Positions 36,586 through 48,847 of a DNA stretch of 64,000 nucleotides are shown piece by piece. How positions within the stretch are numbered: position 1 is the first letter of the stretch; every line of letters begins with the position of its first letter. Source of the stretch: Mucor racemosus. Its lineage: Eukaryota > Mucoromycota > Mucoromycetes > Mucorales > Mucoraceae. The translations under genes and the position numbers were made by a program. Location: assembly GCA_027405735.1 (NCBI GenBank), contig JAPEHQ010000001.1, positions 372,001-436,000 of the forward strand, given 5' to 3'. A model generated the notes under the pieces. The model was given only the letters and a program-made list of their open reading frames with translations. It searched no databases and had not been told where the DNA came from.

Positions 36586-39436
36586 TCAGTTAGGCAGTAG
36601 CTCTCTTTCCCATTTTTTCAAAAGGACAAGCTTTTCCCCCAATTCTGGGTCTAATCTTGGTCTTTGATTATTTATACTTCTTTTTGCAACTGAAAACAGT
36701 CTTTCGGAGGCAACGCTGGTTGATGGAATGGCTAAGTAAATGCTGGCGTATTCAGACAAATAGGGGAATGCATTTTTGTTTCTTTGCCAATACGTTAAAG
36801 GTCTAGATGTATAATGATACCCGTCAATAATATTTTTAGATGTAAAGTTATTATTTTCAAATCTTTGGTCATAACCAAACTCTTGCAAATTGTCTACATC
36901 TTGAAATTCTGTATTGGGGTCATAACGGAATGTCAAGGTTTCTGCTGGAAAATCTTCCTTCTCATCCAGGTTAATATACGCCTTTAACTCGTCGTAATGC
37001 CTATTCACAAATTCATCCTCCTGTTCACAGATAGCACCAGTATTTCTTTTTTTTGGATAAATTGTAGCATTTGCAATTCTTCTTTTCTTTGTGAACATTA
37101 CAATTGTGTCATCCTCTTCATTGCTGTCATTGTCGTCTTGGATGGAGAAACTGGATTCTACTACCTCTGTTGTTGCCGATGATGATGATGCTGCTGCTAA
37201 TGTTGTTGTTGATGTTGATGCTCTTGTTACTGATGCTCTTGTAGTTGTTTCTGTTTCTGCTGGAGATGACGCTAATTGATTATATTTCATACGTAGAAAA
37301 TCCTTGAATCCTTTCTTACAAATATTTCTTTGTTCTTCAGCAATATCATGCTCCCAATCTTCATCAGTCCAATAATGGAATTTAAGCATTGGATCGAGCA
37401 TTGTTGCAATACTATATACGGGACTTTCATCTGTTTTACGATAGTATTTTGACAATTTTTCTACTGCTTCATCAACGGCGTTTGTTAATTCAGCATCATA
37501 CTCATGCTCTTCTCTGAACTCCAATAGCAAGTCAAACAAATTGTTGAATAAAGGTATTGTCCTATTCATTGTGGTATGACTATGGATGTACAGTATCGTT
37601 AATTTTTACTATATTATTACATACGATTATATGTATTAATTTTTGATATTTACCTCTGAGTGCTCAGCCAATTTGTTGCAACATAAAATCTCAACAACAA
37701 TTTTTCGACACTGGCCAGGAACTTGATTTCTTCAGGATTCAAGTAGTAATTTTCTCTAGCATATTCATCTAAATTGATAGCATAATTGTATGCGTTTTTA
37801 ACTTTAAGAAATCGCTTAATCATAGCATGGCTTGAGTTCCACCTGGTAGGACAATCGATGATGGGGGCTAATTTAGGCATATTGTACCTCTGACAATATT
37901 CTTCAAATGCGACTTTTAAATTACTGTGATGCTTTATTCTTTTTAATCCGTCGCGAAGCTTGTTGATTATCGAAGTGTCATTACTAGAATTGGAGTTCTC
38001 AGTTGGTGCTGATTTTAAGCATTTAAGAAAGTTGTGAGAAACAAGATTGATTATATGGTTGAAACAAGGCAATTGTCCTTCATCGGCACGAAACTTGGTG
38101 CATTCCTCATTTCTTTGTTTAACCAGCTCGTCTATCTTCTTGCACATTGACTTGTTATTAGATGCATTATCACATGTAATGGTGAATACTGAATTTAACA
38201 CTTTACTGCCATAAGAATTTAGTATTTGTACAATTTTTTCAGCCAGAACATCTCCTGTTGCCATACAACAATAAAGATTAGAATTGAAGCAATTACAATA
38301 TACTATATTTCTAATACCTGTATGCGACGAGTTGCCTAAATCTACCAATCCTAATGTTAATTGCACTGGTGCCCATGTTTTTTTATCAATATAATGTGCT
38401 GTAAGCGACAGAAAACTACCACCTATGACAAACTTTAGTTTCAGGAACTTTTTGAAAGTAAGTTTAGTATATATTATTACCAGTAGGTGCTGTCCAAACA
38501 TCTGTAGTTAATGATATATATTGCTCTCCTTGAAGTAGTGTGGCAACCTTAAGCTTCATTTCAGTATAATAATCAATGACATTTGTTTTAACTGTGCCTT
38601 TTAATGGTAATTTAATAGTCTTCAAAACGCTAAGGTCTCTACTTCGAGCACAGAAATCAAGAAGATCTTGCATAGTATTGCATTGGTCAAAAAAACTTAA
38701 TGGAAGCTGTTTGTCAATGACAAATTTAAGCACCAGTTGGTTAAATATATCTTGTTTAAAAGGCAATTTGCATGCTGAACGAGAGCCGAGGTTTGAAATA
38801 CAGGTGGCGTTAGGGCTATAATTTATTAGCTTTTCCATGATAAAATCATGTCTGTAATTTAGCTGATCGGAAATGTCGTCAAAATGTAAGTTTAATGTAT
38901 CCAACTGAGTCTTCACTTGAATTTGAAGGTCTTGATCTAAAATTGTAAAAAATTAGAAATTGAACATTACAACGTCAAGTATTTGGCAATTACATACTTA
39001 TAATGTCAGTAACATTATGTTTTTTTTCCAAATGCCTACGAAGCGCAGATGTGGAGCTAGTTTTTCCAGACTTATAAACCGCCATACAACCACCAGTCTC
39101 GCGTCTGTTAAAGGTACAATAGAGATTTTTATTTAAGGGTACACCGTAGCAGTAGAGAAACCACCAAGCACTATTGTCAGCCTCACTTTGTTGTTTCTTG
39201 TATTCCGTCTGGTATAGTATGTGGCATCCGCTTATTGGTATGGTAAGTAATTTTGTATTGTCATTTTCACACATTAAAGATTCGTGGCTGACTTGGTTGT
39301 GAGAATATGCCAAGTTATTTAAGTCTTCAATATGCTCATCAAGCGACATATTTTGATTCATATAGTTTGTCATAGCTGTTGTTGAACCACGATCATCTTC
39401 GATACTCATTTGACTTGAACTGTTGTACGAACTCAT
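36586..39436 (-). CDS. hAT-family transposase, apparently intact, 885 aa
   Basis: Four exons (39436-38998, 38936-38481, 38422-37654, 37579-36586) join in frame without stops. The N-terminal BED-type zinc finger includes SALRRHLEKKH. The RNase H-like catalytic core includes LTTDVWTAPTG, FTITCDNASNN and DCPTRWNSSH. The C-terminal hATC dimerisation domain includes IPSTSVASERLFSVAKR. It catalyses cut-and-paste transposition. A Thr/Ser/Ala-rich and acidic insert separates the core from hATC. Since every intron splices cleanly and all three domains are present, this copy may still be functional. Confidence 0.9.
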
Positions 39437-39548
39437 TTTTAAATTTGTTCAAGCGAATTAATTTAAGATATGCTTGATTAAAGTAATGTAAAGTGATTTA
39501 TTAGCTTCTATGTCGAGTTCTAATGTTATGAACAGCACTCTTATTTAT

Positions 39549-39939
39549 TGACTTACCAGAATATGTTTAGGTTAAATAAAAACTAGAAATTTAATCAAGT
39601 AAAGAGATATCGTTTATTGGAATGAAATTAATAGGGTTTATATACTATTTGATTTGGGGAATTAATGATGTGATAAGGTAGTTTAGATGTTATTTAATAT
39701 TAGTGTGTTATGCTGATATATCATGTTGGAATATCGCACTGGCGTGTTATGCTTTTGTACCATGCCTCTATACCATGCCTCTATACCATGCTTCTATACC
39801 ATGCTTCTATGCCATACTTCTATACCATGCTTTTAGGAGCATGGTATAGTTAATATTCAATTAAGTAACTTCCGGTTCCGAATCTGTTACTGTTTACTTT
39901 TTTGGATTTGACATGATCCGGTTTAAAGATGATACATCA
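39549..39939 (-). repeat. solo LTR, family D (copy 2)
   Basis: On the plus strand it runs from TGACTTACCAG to GATACATCA, with flanks TTTAT (39544-39548) and TTTAC (39940-39944), i.e. a duplication with one change. It contains about six 13 bp tandem units (TATACCATGCCTC, 39756-39833) at the position where copy 1 has a different 13 bp repeat. It sits upstream of the hAT transposase start. Confidence 0.83.
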
Positions 39940-40188
39940 TTTACTGTATATTAAAAAAAATAATCAGCAGTAACTTAATTTGCATTTGATTTATTCATTT
40001 ATGCATTATGCATACTAAATAATAAGTATAATAATCTTAAATTTGAGCACCAATTGAAGTTTTAATTAAATGTCAAACAAAAAGAAATTAAGTTAACCAT
40101 TTCCAACCATCAATCATATGATAAGCCCATTCTCTTATTCTACTTATAAACAAGGTTTAGGAGCATAAGTAGGGTACACAGTACATAC

Positions 40189-40671
40189 TGCAGTGAAATA
40201 ATGATGTAAAAAAGCGATAAAGAATACTGTTAAAATCATTCTTTATTAAAGTATGGATAATGTGCAATAAAATGGTTATTCTACGTCTATATTTATATTA
40301 TTTGGTGTTTATTTACTATCTGGCAATTGTATTGCAATTGCCAACAATTCCATTAATTTTGAGTATAAATGTTGGGTTGTTTGGTTGCTGATTTGGTGAA
40401 TCAAGAACGGTGTTTTAAATATAGTTTGTCAATCATGCTTTCAGAACAGCTCTTACTTGTTCTACTCGATAAGCATGTACTTTTTGTATTCTTTATTTGG
40501 GATATCCTATATTACTTTAGTATTTTAACATCTCTTATTCGAGTATTATACCCTTGCTATCTTCATGTAATTGTCTATTTATTATACAGTCTTATCTTTG
40601 ATAGCATGGTTTCAATGAGATGACATTTAATTTAGGTATTTTATGATGGGAATCTAGCTTAGTTCACTTCA
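40189..40671. repeat. solo LTR, family F (copy 2), uninterrupted
   Basis: A 483 bp unit from TGCAGTGAAATAATG to TTCACTTCA with CATAC on both sides (40184-40188 and 40672-40676). The frame 40369-40623 inside it is not a gene. Confidence 0.9.
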
Positions 40672-40676
40672 CATAC

Positions 40677-41904
40677 GTACCGCATATGAAATTATTTTAC
40701 CCAGTAACCTGTGCATTAATAATTAATACCGCGAAAATGTAGAATAGAGACCAATTAGTAGGATGCATCTAACATGCTCTTCATTTTCGACATGAAATAA
40801 GCATAATTTACAGTTACCTTGACTTTATTATTATGATACTTGGGTAAATTGAGTACTTTGAATGAACAGAAATTATATATTTGTTGATCGATATTGGTTA
40901 TTGTTGGTAGCCAATAGATTTGCCAGAAATGCCAAATGTAAAACTAAAATTATTGAGTGATTTACAGAATGACTAATAAAAAGGTTATTAAGTTGTTCGT
41001 AAACAAATCCATTTTTTATACAAATATCTTGAGGCTATACATAATCTCCATAAATTTAGTATGGAATTAACATTTGAACTGAAACAAATAATAAACTTCC
41101 ATAGTAACAATTATTCGATCGTCTGTTGTTGATTGTTGTTGCATTGATCGCATTAAAAAACTCTTTCATTATTTGTCGCGAATATACTATGAACTATCCT
41201 ATTTGTGTATTTTTGACACCTGGCATGTGCCTCACGTTGCATGGAACAAATGCTTCTGGATCTATCAGAATTACAATATTCTAAATACAGACAAGTCTAG
41301 TAAATTCTATTGTTTAGTAACTGATTCCTGTAATCCAGGAACTAACAATGAAACATAACTTATAACAATACAGTATTACCATCGAAACAACATTTTATTT
41401 CCATAAGCATTCATTATTATTGTCACATTTAATGGATCCCTTTCCATTAGATCTTATCACATAATTCCAATAGCTATGCGATAATTCACATTACATGCTG
41501 TTTCAGCAATGCATGAATTAGTTTCAATTTCAATTGCACAGCTCATAGAAATATGCAAATGTCAAAACAGATATTGAACTTGATGAGTGAAGATATCTGC
41601 TCTCATTTTTTATCACTTTATTATACTGTATCTCTTCAGTAAATCATACAGTAGGGCAACTTCCAATTATTATAAAATACATCTATTCCTATATTATCTA
41701 CATTTAAAAATAGTAAGTGTTGGCCAAAAGATAATTGTGCTCATTACAAGCTATATCAATCTACATTCAATACATCTTAGTAAACAATACTTTTTACATT
41801 AATTTTAACTATATAAAGTCTCAATAAATAACTTTTGTATAAAAGCTCCTTATGATGATTCAAACCAGCTTATCTGCATTATAATGAAGTGTGCTCTTGG
41901 TCAA
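40677..41904. other. gene-free region inside the proposed hAT element
   Basis: AT-rich sequence with short frames only. No repeat partner or RNA gene was recognised. Confidence 0.35.
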
Positions 41905-42140
41905 ATATTATGGTCAAAATAATGTGATTTTTAATATTAGAGATATTGATGAACATTGGTTGAAGGAAGGTTGGTGTTCTTATTTATAAATTAGATATTT
42001 ATTAAGGATATAAATAAGGATATAAAGGGGAAGAAAGACAGATAATTCTACAAGGAATAATGGAATGATTTCCTTGCAGTATTGATTATAGGAACATTTG
42101 GAATGAGGATTAGTGCTATGAATTATTATAGTGATAATTT
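41905..42140 (+). repeat. dispersed repeat G (copy 1)
   Basis: Shares a block (AAATTAGATATTTATTAAG and GATTTCCTTG with sequence around them) with 54870-55095 in the same orientation and with about 54500-54645 inverted. It may be another LTR family, but no target duplication was found. Confidence 0.6.
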
Positions 42141-42169
42141 GATTCATTATATGCGTGTAAATAAATAAA

Positions 42170-42450
42170 AACTCGAAAGCTCGAAGAAAACTCGAGAACT
42201 CGAGAAAAACTCGAGAACTCGAGAAAAACTCGACAACTCGAAGGAAACTCGATGACTCGAAAAAACTCGACAGCTCGAAAAAACTCGACAACTCGAGAAA
42301 AACTCGACAGCTCGAGGAAAACTCGACAGCTCGAACAGCTCGATTAGTAGCTCGACTCGACTCGAGGCTCGCGAGCTTTGTTTATGCAATCTCGAGTTGG
42401 CTCGCAGGCTCGAGTAAAACTCGACTCGACTCGACTCGAAAGGCTCGACT
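42170..42450. repeat. CTCGA minisatellite, right array
   Basis: About a dozen degenerate units of ACTCGACAACTCGAGAAAA type, ending in an (ACTCG)n run at about 42417-42440 next to the inverted terminus CCAATACTA. It is the counterpart of the array at 36141-36390. Confidence 0.82.
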
Positions 42451-42469
42451 CCAATACTAGAAAAATGAT

Positions 42470-43460
42470 AAAAAAAATAAAATTGTTTAATAACTCATAA
42501 ATTGCAAAGTAAGCTGAACTAGCGTATTAAATGTTTTTTGTACAGTTTTAAATTGTGCATCCATTTAAAAAAAATTCCAACAAATATTTCACATTAAATT
42601 TTGCACAAAATGCAATTGAAATTTTGGAGGATTTTTGAAGATACACATCACATTTCATAAGCATATTTAAAAAATAATTAATGGAGATAATGCGCAAAAA
42701 CATTATCTATCGATCGAGCTATTGCGGAATCTTTTAGCTGCATTTTTCGTAGAGAAAGTGAGATTTTTGTCCACATTTTTTTCAGATTCAGAATTTAGGA
42801 TGAGGGTATACAAGGGAAAAATGGAGTCTAGAAATGGAGGTACCTTTTTGTACACATTTTTGCGGATATCTCCACGAAAAATTAATATTTTGAAAAAATC
42901 TAAATTGGATCCAAGAGAGCTCAACAAGCTTGATGATATGAGTTAAAAAAAACTGCTACTCAATTTAACAAATATTTTGAAATCTACTACAAAAATACCA
43001 AAAAAATGCAAAAAAAAATAAAAGTGCTCATAATTTTTTTATATTTAAATATGTTATAGAGAACTTCAAAACAAGTAAGTTTTATTATTAGAAAGTGTTA
43101 GTATAGCTTAATTATTTCTAGAGATATGAAGCCTCAAAGTTTTCGATTCTTTAGCAGTGAAATACGCGTAAAAATCTAAAACATTAGAACTGAAAAATTA
43201 ATACCAACTGCAAAAAATAGGATATTTCCGGATACTTGTTTTTGGATTAAAGGTGAACATCTCAGGTACATTGGCATATAATTTGTTCTTGGTGTTGTTT
43301 AGTGAAAAAAAAAAGTATAGCAGCGATGAAAAGTGAGGCCCAGTTTTTACGGAAAAAGGGAAAAGTAATGAATTTTACGCGTTTTTGAGCCTTCTGTTAG
43401 ATATAAAAGCAGGTAGCACATAACAGATAGCATAATGCGACCAATCCATATATATTTAGC
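42470..43460. repeat. ~1 kb noncoding dispersed repeat J (copy 2)
   Basis: Collinear with 4283-5270. It begins immediately outside the right hAT-like terminus. Confidence 0.7.
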
Positions 43461-43774
43461 AGTGTCTAAGATATACAGTATTATCCCAGAAAGTGCAAAG
43501 TAAGAGGCTAATTATTATTAGAAATGCGAGTACATTCCGATTTTGGAGGTTGAAAAATTTGAGAGCTAGTTTTTTGAAAGTTCGAAATTTCTCAATTGGG
43601 TGCAATATCTATGAAAAATCATTTGAGTAAATAGAGTATAATATTCCCAAACTATAAATATTGAAGTCATTAGAGCAAACTTGGAATACTAGCAGGTAAA
43701 GTCTTAAAATTCAGTTTTTTTTCAATTCATTAACAATATTGCCTTATAATTAATTGTGATTTTGTAGTCATCAA

Positions 43775-43848
43775 GCTCGTTTAGCTCAGTTGGTTAGAGC
43801 GTGGTGCTAATAACGCCAAGGTCAACAGTTCGACCCTGTTAATGAGCA
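43775..43848 (+). tRNA. tRNA-Ile (anticodon AAT)
   Basis: 74 nt cloverleaf without an intron. The acceptor stem GCTCGTT pairs with AATGAGC (one G-T pair). The D arm is AGCTCAGTTGGTTAGAGC, the anticodon loop CTAATAA gives AAT, and the T arm has GTTCGACC. The A box (TAGCTCAGTTGG) and B box (GTTCGACCC) are intact. Confidence 0.95.
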
Positions 43849-44006
43849 TTTATTTTTTCTTACTTTTTGCAAGATAGTGCATGTAGCCCATACTTATTTA
43901 TTCTGACTCGGTTTACGTATATTTGTATTGACAGAGAAACTATAATTTGATTCATCAAGTGTAGATGATTTTTTATAGTTTTTTGATGAAAGAAAACTAA
44001 TGGTAT

Positions 44007-44746
44007 TGTTACAAATCGAACATTTATTATTTGAATAAACTCTTTTTTTTTGTTACCCTTGAACTCATCTTTCCAAATCTGTCACAATCTGTCAAAAGTA
44101 AAATCAAACACAAATTCAAAGCACGAAGGCTTTGTAACAACACCCATATATTCATAAAGATTCCTTTTTAATCAAACTTCTGGAGACTCGACTCTCTTTA
44201 ATCCATAAATTTATTATATAATCCCTGCATTCAAGATACGACAACCATTTGATCTTGCCATGACTCACAATTACTCTTATTTTGCCCCAATTATTGGAAG
44301 GAGATCAGTTAAAGATTGATCTCGAACATATTATCTACCTAGACATAGAAATTATTAGAAACAATTAGAAATTATACAATTATTATAAAAAGGAAGCTAT
44401 AGACTTCAACCAAATAAAGATCGTCTTATATCTTACATACTTTATATCATATCTAAATTGCTCGCTATTCTATTAGTTAGGAGCTCAATTGTCTTTTATC
44501 CTTTTATATTACATTACATTATATACTAGATCCCTTGAACTGTCGTTAGAAGTTCATTGTACCTTTTCCACATTTACATCTTTCGTTTTATATACATTTA
44601 TATAAAACATTTACTTACTAGTTGGACAACTATAAACCTGGTGCTCATTGAATAGACATTACTGCTCTGGAAATATCTATTTTATTTACTTTCAATCCTA
44701 CTTTCTCTTATTACTTTATCACTTTCACTAGTTACCGCTCGTAACA
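44007..44746 (-). repeat. LTR-like unit, family H, 740 bp
   Basis: The ends are inverted TGTTAC...GTAACA, with GTAT on both sides (44003-44006 and 44747-44750). On the minus strand a TATA box (GTATATAAAACG) lies near 44575. The section 44590-44665 matches 57455-57516 in opposite orientation, where the family D LTR cuts the second copy. It begins about 160 bp after the tRNA-Ile. Confidence 0.65.
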
Positions 44747-44751
44747 GTATT

Positions 44752-45176
44752 TGGTAAAAAACAATGAGGTAAAATATAGCCAGTATAAAATGAGCAATGT
44801 GTTGCATATTTCCGTAAAATGGGGATTACTAATTAAGATAATATAAACATTGCTATTGCATAAATTACTACAACAGGAACATTTATATAAATATCGTAAC
44901 TGAATGACCAAGTTTTGTGTTCCTATACCTCAAGATCTTTAAGAATTTTAAAGCAATCGAACGTCTACAAATAACAAACGTGCGTTTTGACGTTCTGTTA
45001 TTGGTCAATTGTTTCCCATACTCGAGAATCTCACTCACTGGAGCTTGTCAAAAAAAAAAAAAAAAGAAAATAACTCACGTACAAATATATTTTTTTTTTT
45101 TTTTTTTTTTTTGTTTATTACTTATTCTTTTTGTGTATATATTTGTTGCTATAATAACTAAAAATACCAATAGTAT
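44752..45176 (+). promoter_or_regulatory. VIP1 upstream region with homopolymer tracts
   Basis: Contains an A run (about 45050-45064) and a 24 bp T run (about 45090-45112) shortly before the VIP1 start. Poly(dA:dT) tracts commonly exclude nucleosomes in fungal promoters. No other feature was seen. Confidence 0.4.
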
Positions 45177-48100
45177 ATGCCTTCAACTTCATTAAATTTA
45201 CCAATCTTGTCAAGAAATGCTTCAACTGGAAAAGCTCAATGTAAGAAGAATCACTTGACGTCAAGTTGACTTCAATGAAATACTCAACACACGCTTAATT
45301 AGATGTTATCGGTATTTGTGCTATGGATAAGAAGGCTAGGTCAAAACCGATGCGATATATTTTAGATAGAATGCTGGCTTACGGAGACTTTGAAGTAGTG
45401 ATCTTCGGTGACAAGACAATTATTGACGAAGGTATGACAATTTTATTGATTGAATAAATTATTGTAATTAATTTTAATCATTTTTTACAGAGGTTGAAAA
45501 TTGGCCTGGTTGTGATTTTTTGTTGTGTTTCTTTTCAGCAGGATTCCCTTTAGATAAAGCTATTGAATACGTAAAACTTCGTAAACCCTTTACTGTAAAT
45601 GATGTTTGTATGCAATCATTGTTATGGGACCGTCGTATTGTCTTGGCTGTATTAGATGCTGTTGGCGTGCCTACTCCTCCTCGTCTTGTGATATCGCGTG
45701 ATGGAGGAGCCAAAGTAGATCCTGAAGCAGCACGTGCCTTCCATGAAGCCTCCGGCATGGATATTAATCGTATAATGGGAAAATATACAAAAGATACAGA
45801 AAATTTTCATATTTCACAAGATGGTATTGAGGTTGATGGCACATTTTTGCCTAAAACTTTCTTGGAAAAGCCTGTAGATAGTGAGAACCATAACATTAAT
45901 ATCTATTACGATAAAGAGCGTGGAGGAGGAGGAAGACGTTTATTTAGAAAGGTAAGGTGATTATTTATTTGTTTTATTTAGTCATTAAGCCTTTTTTTTT
46001 TTTTTCGCATTAGATCGGTAATAAATCGAGTGAATTCGATCCCAATTTAAATATACCAGCTCCAGAAGGTTCTTGGGTTTATGAGTCGATGATGGTTACG
46101 GAGAATAGCGAAGATGTTAAAGTCTATACTGTTGGCGCAACTTTTGTTCATGCGGAAACCAGAAAGTAAGGAAAAACTAAGATTAAGCAATGGTTTCATA
46201 CCAACATTTTCCATGCCATGTAGATCACCTACCGTGGATGGATTAGTCAAACGTAATACCGAAGGAAAAGAGATTAGATATGTGACTGAATTGACAGCAG
46301 AGGAAAAGCAAATTGCTGCTAAAGTGTCAAAAGCATTTGGCCAAATGATTTGCGGATTGGATCTGTTAAGAGTTAAAGGGAAATCCTATGTCATTGATGT
46401 GAATGGCTGGAGTTTTGTAAAGGGAAATGATCATTACTACGATCAGTGTGCCAAGTTATTAAGTGAAGCCTTTCTTCGATCTGTCCAAAGACGTCCTTCT
46501 ACCACAATTCATGATATACCTCGAGAAATTCTCCCTGAAAATTCTTGGAGGCTCAAAGGCTACGCTGCCGTTTTTCGTCATGGCGATCGTACACCCAAAA
46601 ACAAACATAAAATCTCACTAGTAGCACAGCCATTTGTTGATCTTTTAGAAGGAAGCACTCAAGAAGTTGTTTTTCGTCAAAAGCATCAGCTGCAATTAGT
46701 TACCAATGCAATCAACAAATGTTTAGAACAAAATTTAGAAGACAAAGATAAATTGATGGCATTGAAAGAAATATTGGAAAGAAAAAGCGAATTACCGGGC
46801 ACCAAAGTACAAGTAAAGCCTATTTTTGATAAAGAATCCAATTTGCTTCGAAAATTACAAGTCAATGTGAAATGGGGTGGTGAAGTAAGTGATTTTAACA
46901 TTGATAACAGTATTTTATAGTAACGTGAAATAGTTTACACACGCAGGATTACACCAATCTCGGGATTTGGGTGAGAATCTCAGAAAAGATATGAAAATTC
47001 TAAATAAACATGTTACAGACGACATCAAGATTTGGAGTAGTTCAGAGCGTAGAGTTCGTGCCACAGGTAACCATTACAACATGTTTATTTTTTTATTACA
47101 AATTATAATAGTAATGCTAATTTTTTTTGTTTATTTGATCAGCTGATGTTTTTACTCGCTACTTTCTTGGAAGACCAGAGTCAATTGATGGTGTTATATC
47201 AGAGAGTAAATATTTGCTTGATGACAGTAATGCAGCTAAAGAACAAATGGACGCAGTAAAGAAGCAACTCAAATATTTACTTCGTCCTGGATATGAAATT
47301 TCTTCCATTTTACTTGCTCAATGCGGTTGGCCTGCTAACATGGCACAACCTCATATTATTTTACAAGAAGTATCTACCATCATGGGTCGCTTAAGAACTG
47401 TCATGCGACTAAATTGGACATCTAAAGATGTAGACCAATTGCAACGTCGTTGGTGTTGTTTTGAATCACCAAATCTGTTCAAGGAACGATGGGAAAAAAT
47501 GTTCAATATCTTTTGTCTTAATCAAGTTAACGATAGTAGTGATTCCGACATGAAAAAAGAGTCATCATGTCCTGATCCTTCTGGTATCCCCGAATTGTAC
47601 GACTCTTTAAAGTATGATGCATTGCATAATCGCCAATTTTTAGAGGCTATTTTTACTGATTCAGAAACATCTCGAGTAGCTACTCCTACAGAAGAGCATG
47701 ATAGTGCAAGTTCAACTACTAGTTATAGATCTACAACTGAAACATTAGATGTAGTCAATGATGATCTTCGCAATTTGTATGCTTACGTTAGAGTGCTTTT
47801 TAATTTTGTTGCGCCTCAGGAGTACGGTATCAGCGAAAAAGAGAAAAAAACCATTGGTATGCTGATCGGTTTACCATTGTTGAAGAGTATTTTACATGAT
47901 ATGGAAGATTTCAAGACATCTGACAAACCAAAAACGAGACTTTATTTCACTAAAGGTAAAATCAAGTGTATTTGATACTATTAGCCATCTGTATTCATAC
48001 TTGATTTCTATTTGTAGAATCACATGTACATGCTCTTCTCAATCTAGTGTATATCTCTGGTTTACCAACCAAATTTCCACGCCCTGTTTTACCTGAATTA

Positions 48101-48525
48101 GATTGTAAGTTACATGTAAATCACAATCTCAAATGCATTATATACTAAGCTTTAATGATTATATAGTCTTGACTCAGATTACGTTTGAATTATATGAAAG
48201 AAATAGGCATAATGGATCAGAAAAAGAGTATTCACTTCGTATTGCTTTTAGTCCTGGTGCCCATTATGATTCTGTACTTGATTTACGTATGGATGCAGAG
48301 CATTGTTTGAAGGTTGCACCAAGAAAGTAAGTATTATGTATGCATGATGTTGTCTATTGACTCTAATGTTATTCTACCATTTATAGAAACTTGATCCCTC
48401 ATTTGTCTTTAGATGAAGTTTTACAATATTATAAAACTGCATATCTTAAAATCCCTGAATTAGCAGCCATAGAAAGACAAATTGACGAAAGAAAGTTATA
48501 TTATGCTCAAGAAGATAATCAATAA
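45177..48525 (+). CDS. VIP1: diphosphoinositol pentakisphosphate kinase/phosphatase (Vip1/Asp1/PPIP5K)
   Basis: Ten exons (45177-45240, 45303-45431, 45491-45951, 46014-46165, 46224-46884, 46934-47066, 47143-47955, 48018-48104, 48167-48326, 48387-48525) encode 932 aa. The N-terminal ATP-grasp kinase has [19 protein letters not shown]-type [21 protein letters not shown] and GLDLLRV. The C-terminal histidine-acid-phosphatase-like domain begins with RHGDRTPK (R387) and includes [14 protein letters not shown]. The kinase makes 1-position inositol pyrophosphates from IP6/IP7 and the second domain removes them; in fungi this controls phosphate signalling and polarity. The length is close to that of S. 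pombe Asp1. Confidence 0.95.
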
Positions 48526-48847
48526 TGCATTGTCTACATAGCTTTACGCTTACTCACATAACAGCTCTTGTAATTTTTCACTCTCGTATACATCCTCCCA
48601 CATTTGTACTTTCCTCTTAAATAAATCTTTTGTTCAGTCTTGTACCATTACATTACACTTTAATGAATCTAATTTGTTTCCATCGCAACGGATTTTTTTT
48701 TTTTGACAGCTGAGTTTTAGTATCGTGTAGATCGAAAAATTAAGAAATCAAGAAATGAAAAATAGTATTTTGTTGCATCAATTTTATTTCGTTGAATATA
48801 AAACAAAGCACAAAAAATTGATAGTGTAAACCATAATACAAGGGAAT
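48526..48847. other. convergent 3' ends of VIP1 and RPS5
   Basis: About 320 bp between two stop codons facing each other. It presumably carries both polyadenylation sites; no gene was seen. Confidence 0.45.

Larger units (their letters stand above)
36093..42459 (-). mobile_element. hAT transposon with CTCGA-rich subterminal arrays (proposed limits)
   Basis: The left end reads TAGGATTGGCAACGAGTCGAG and the right end, in complement, TAGTATTGGAGTCGAG, i.e. similar inverted termini. Each is followed inward by a (GAGTC)n tract and then an array of ~19 bp CTCGA-containing units. The hAT transposase gene lies between them. The solo LTRs at 39549-39939 and 40189-40671 and a family G repeat are later insertions. 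The flanks (GATTTAAC and GAAAAATG) do not form an 8 bp duplication, so the two ends might belong to different copies. Confidence 0.5.

Noticed and set aside
39756..39833. Possible CRISPR-like array
   Set aside because: The 13 bp units are contiguous with no spacers, inside a eukaryotic LTR, and no cas genes are present.
40369..40623. 84 aa frame with hydrophobic residues
   Set aside because: Lies wholly inside solo LTR F2 and is not conserved as a frame in LTR F1.
45043..45112. Poly(A)/poly(T) tracts as a sign of a retrocopy
   Set aside because: They lie upstream of the VIP1 start in the promoter, and VIP1 has nine introns.
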